Assembly: GCA_038232415.1 (NCBI GenBank)
Contig: JBBSHY010000004.1
Span: 1-42,901, forward strand
DNA length: 42,901 nucleotides
From: JBBRXZ01 sp038232415
Lineage (GTDB): Bacteria > Patescibacteriota > Saccharimonadia > Saccharimonadales > UBA4665
Direction of reading: 5' to 3'
Under the pieces are notes generated by a model, which did not search any database, was not told the DNA's origin, and saw nothing but the letters and a program-made list of their open reading frames with translations. The translations under genes were made by a program, and so were the position numbers. This document shows, piece after piece, positions 41,488 to 42,901 of this stretch (the stretch's first letter is position 1; the number at the start of each line of letters is the position of its first letter).

Positions 41488-41688
41488 TTAGCGCTTAGGT
41501 GCCTCATTGCGGCCGAGGTTTTTCTTGGTTTCGGTGAATATAACGTGTCTGCGCAGTTTCGGGCTGTACTTTTTAAGACTCAGTTTATCCGGAGAATTCA
41601 TAGTGTTCTTAGTTGTGTAGTAAAGACGTTCGCCACTTTCTTCGCTTACCATACCGATGATCTTACGCTTGTCGCCTTTTTTAGCCAT
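41488..41688 (-). CDS. rpmG: 50S ribosomal protein L33, zinc-free form
   Basis: L33 is a small ribosomal protein, here 66 aa. The pattern GDKRKIIGMVSEESGERLYYTTKN...LSLKKYSPKLRRHVIFTETKK is the L33 core. The two CxxC pairs of the zinc ribbon form are absent, so it is the C-minus type. It lies near tRNA-Trp, as in many bacteria. Confidence 0.9.
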   Translation of the reverse strand: MAKKGDKRKIIGMVSEESGERLYYTTKNTMNSPDKLSLKKYSPKLRRHVIFTETKKNLGRNEAPKR

Positions 41689-41762
41689 AAATTTTAATTA
41701 CCTTACGAAACTTAATTATATTTATACTAACAGATACGCGAGAGATTGTAAATTTACACTTT

Positions 41763-42254
41763 TTACAGGCGATTTAACTGTAAATCAAAAAATTCATAGT
41801 GTAGGTTATCTACTAATAAATTGTGGCCTGTGGGATCAATTCCTTGCTCTTGCATACTTATTGCCTTACAGCCCGCTATGATCTCCGCGTGCGTTACCAA
41901 TATTTTTTCTTTTGGCGGATCTTCTCTAAGACGCTCAATCGCCTCTAAGGTTTCGTCAGGTACTTGGCCTTCGAAAAGTTTTTTCGCTAAAGCAAAACGA
42001 TCTGCGGGATCCTCGCTACAAGTTCCATCCAGCAAAGGATTAACCACTACCTCAAGCGCGCCTATTCTCGAAGCAGTTTGCCGCGCCCTCAGCCGTGGAG
42101 AAGTAGCCACACTAATCGTATCAAAACCCTTCTCCCGAAGATCCTCACCCAATAATACTGCTCCCGCGTAGGAAGCTACTGTTAAGGGAGGCCCTTCGGA
42201 ACCATACTTACCCCCGTTCATTTGCTCGCCGTGACGTATTAATAATTTTTGCAT
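41763..42254 (-). CDS. histidine phosphatase family protein
   Basis: This is a phosphoglycerate-mutase-fold phosphatase of about 163 aa. The catalytic motif is LLIRHGEQ with the phosphorylated His, then SPRLRARQTA with the second Arg, and VTHAEII for the second His. I start at MQKLL (42254); the longer frame adds 17 cysteine- and tyrosine-rich residues and runs past the -10 box. The substrate is unknown. Confidence 0.82.
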   Translation of the reverse strand: MQKLLIRHGEQMNGGKYGSEGPPLTVASYAGAVLLGEDLREKGFDTISVATSPRLRARQTASRIGALEVVVNPLLDGTCSEDPADRFALAKKLFEGQVPDETLEAIERLREDPPKEKILVTHAEIIAGCKAISMQEQGIDPTGHNLLVDNLHYEFFDLQLNRL

Positions 42255-42260
42255 GTCGAT

Positions 42261-42266
42261 ACTATA
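42261..42266 (-). promoter_or_regulatory. -10 box of the histidine phosphatase gene
   Basis: TATAGT on the minus strand is six bases before the ATG at 42254, the leaderless pattern, and supports that start. Confidence 0.45.
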
Positions 42267-42285
42267 ACATAAATATTTCAATATA

Positions 42286-42314
42286 CAAAAATACCGGTTG
42301 ATCAAACCGGTATT
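42286..42314 (-). terminator. intrinsic terminator of the candidate small RNA
   Basis: A 10-bp perfect stem AATACCGGTT/AACCGGTATT with a 5-base loop. On the minus strand T-rich sequence follows. It is 31 bases upstream of the histidine phosphatase start and cannot belong to that gene. Confidence 0.7.
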
Positions 42315-42380
42315 CCTGTTTTTCTTCTTGCAAGAAGGACAATTTTGTAAGAATAATTCTTTTGGTTTTATTCTTACCTA
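42286..42380 (-). ncRNA. candidate small RNA of about 95 nt
   Basis: The stretch has its own promoter (42387-42415), no start codon with an open frame, and three self-complementary elements: a 10-bp hairpin GTAAGAATAA/TTATTCTTAC (42347-42356, 42368-42377), a 14-base palindrome CTTCTTGCAAGAAG (42324-42337) and a 10-bp terminator stem with TTTTT (42290-42299, 42305-42314). It fits no known RNA family that I can recall. I call it a candidate only. Confidence 0.45.
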
Positions 42381-42386
42381 GCGCTT

Positions 42387-42415
42387 ATGTTAATAAAAGA
42401 TTAGGGTTATGTCAA
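42387..42415 (-). promoter_or_regulatory. promoter of the candidate small RNA
   Basis: On the minus strand TTGACA (42410-42415), a 17-base spacer and TAACAT (42387-42392) form a good sigma70-type promoter. Start is expected near 42380. Confidence 0.55.
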
Positions 42416-42449
42416 TGGCTTCCTGAATACTTTATCCACAGCCTGAACT

Positions 42450-42470
42450 AAAAACATCCCTTGAGGGATG
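42450..42470 (-). terminator. intrinsic terminator after tRNA-Thr(TGT)
   Basis: CATCCC/GGGATG with a 4-base loop, followed on the minus strand by TTTTT. It can also work on the plus strand (CTTTT). It lies 109 bases beyond the 3' end of the minus-strand tRNA-Thr. Confidence 0.65.
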
Positions 42471-42578
42471 CTTTTCTGTGCCCGCGTGGTTTCTGTAACT
42501 CGCTGGTCGGCACTGTGTATATATTAATCCTGTGATTATAAAGAGTGCTGTATGAATTATTACTCATTAATTTTCATT

Positions 42579-42654
42579 TGGAGCCGGCGGGGGGAGTCGA
42601 ACCCACGACGTGCGGTTTACAAAACCGCTGCTCTGGCCACTGAGCTACGCCGGC
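42579..42654 (-). tRNA. tRNA-Thr (anticodon TGT)
   Basis: Minus-strand acceptor GCCGGCG/CGCCGGC, anticodon loop TTTGTAA (TGT), T-arm GTTCGACTC, discriminator T and encoded CCA: 76 bases. Confidence 0.95.
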
Positions 42655-42729
42655 ACTAGTTACTCTAGCTAACAGTGATAAAGTGTAGCAAATACAGGGC
42701 AAATTTGCTACTATTGCTTAGTCAATCCC

Positions 42730-42804
42730 GCCATCTTAGCTCAGGGGTAGAGCACGGCCATGGTAAGGCCGGGGTCCGGGGTTCAAATCCCCGAGATGGC
42801 TCCA
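42730..42804 (+). tRNA. tRNA-Thr (anticodon GGT)
   Basis: Acceptor GCCATCT/AGATGGC, anticodon loop ATGGTAA (GGT), T-arm GTTCAAATC, discriminator T and encoded CCA: 75 bases. Confidence 0.95.
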
Positions 42805-42815
42805 GATACATTTTT

Positions 42816-42901
42816 GCAGGGTTAGTGAAGCGGTCAAACACGGCAGACTGTAAATCTGCTGGCTTATGCCTTCGCAGGTTCGAATCCTGCACCCTGCACC
42901 A
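42816..42901 (+). tRNA. tRNA-Tyr (anticodon GTA)
   Basis: Acceptor GCAGGGT/ACCCTGC, anticodon loop CTGTAAA (GTA), a long variable arm as usual for tRNA-Tyr, T-arm GTTCGAATC and encoded CCA. The gene ends on the last base of the window. Confidence 0.95.

Noticed and set aside
1..42901. CRISPR arrays, insertion sequences, integrases or rRNA genes
   Set aside because: No regularly spaced repeats, transposase or integrase frames, or rRNA sequence were seen.

Overview
The window looks like a chromosomal segment of a Candidate Phyla Radiation (Patescibacteria) bacterium, most likely a soil- or plant-associated Saccharibacteria (TM7) relative. This is inferred from gene architecture, not from a marker tree. 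The main signs are a dTMP kinase fused to a tandem ThyX-like protein, DnaX and RecR that have lost their zinc-binding cysteines, an L1 with a long charged N-terminal extension, TATAAT-like -10 boxes 6-10 nt in front of many start codons, and compact overlapping genes. TGA is used as a stop.

Region 1 (1-1212) holds an SGNH hydrolase and an ABM-fold monooxygenase. Region 2 (about 1300-10550) is the accessory part. It holds a KAS III/OleA-type condensing enzyme, two AMP-forming acyl ligases (the second OleC-like), a phosphopantetheinyl transferase, an acyl carrier protein, a cytochrome P450, an OleD-like NAD(P)-dependent reductase, a GT2 glycosyltransferase, a DedA protein and a decayed ferredoxin-reductase-type gene. 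An imperfect 41-bp direct repeat lies at each edge (1308-1348 and 10512-10552); its first 11 bases match the 3' end of the nearby tRNA-Gln. Together this reads as a transferable lipid or natural-product cluster: a ligase loads a scavenged fatty acid on the ACP, the P450 oxidises it, OleA/OleD/OleC-like enzymes condense, reduce and cyclise it (beta-lactone or olefin logic), and a sugar may be added.

Region 3 (10600-16876) has a DUF6899-like gene, a YihY/BrkB membrane protein, tRNA-Gln, and an envelope operon of alpha/beta hydrolase, two GT4 glycosyltransferases and a PerM/AI-2E permease. Region 4 (16857-24344, minus strand) is replication and repair: dnaX, dnaB, a GT39-like membrane protein, ybaB, recR, a DHH phosphoesterase and cysS. 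Region 5 (24414-28467, minus) has rplJ-rplL with an L10 leader and attenuator, then a 92-aa protein, ridA and ilvA behind a second candidate attenuator.

Region 6 (28823-35117) has an orphan protein, the dcd / tmk-thyX thymidylate operon, an MprF-like protein and a second dTMP kinase. Region 7 (35141-39917, minus) has secE-nusG-rplK-[orphan]-rplA, a histidine kinase and a YgjP-like metalloprotease. Region 8 (39953-42901) has a P-loop kinase, an HTH protein abutting tRNA-Trp, rpmG, a histidine phosphatase, a candidate small RNA, and tRNA-Thr(TGT), tRNA-Thr(GGT) and tRNA-Tyr. All five tRNAs encode their CCA end.
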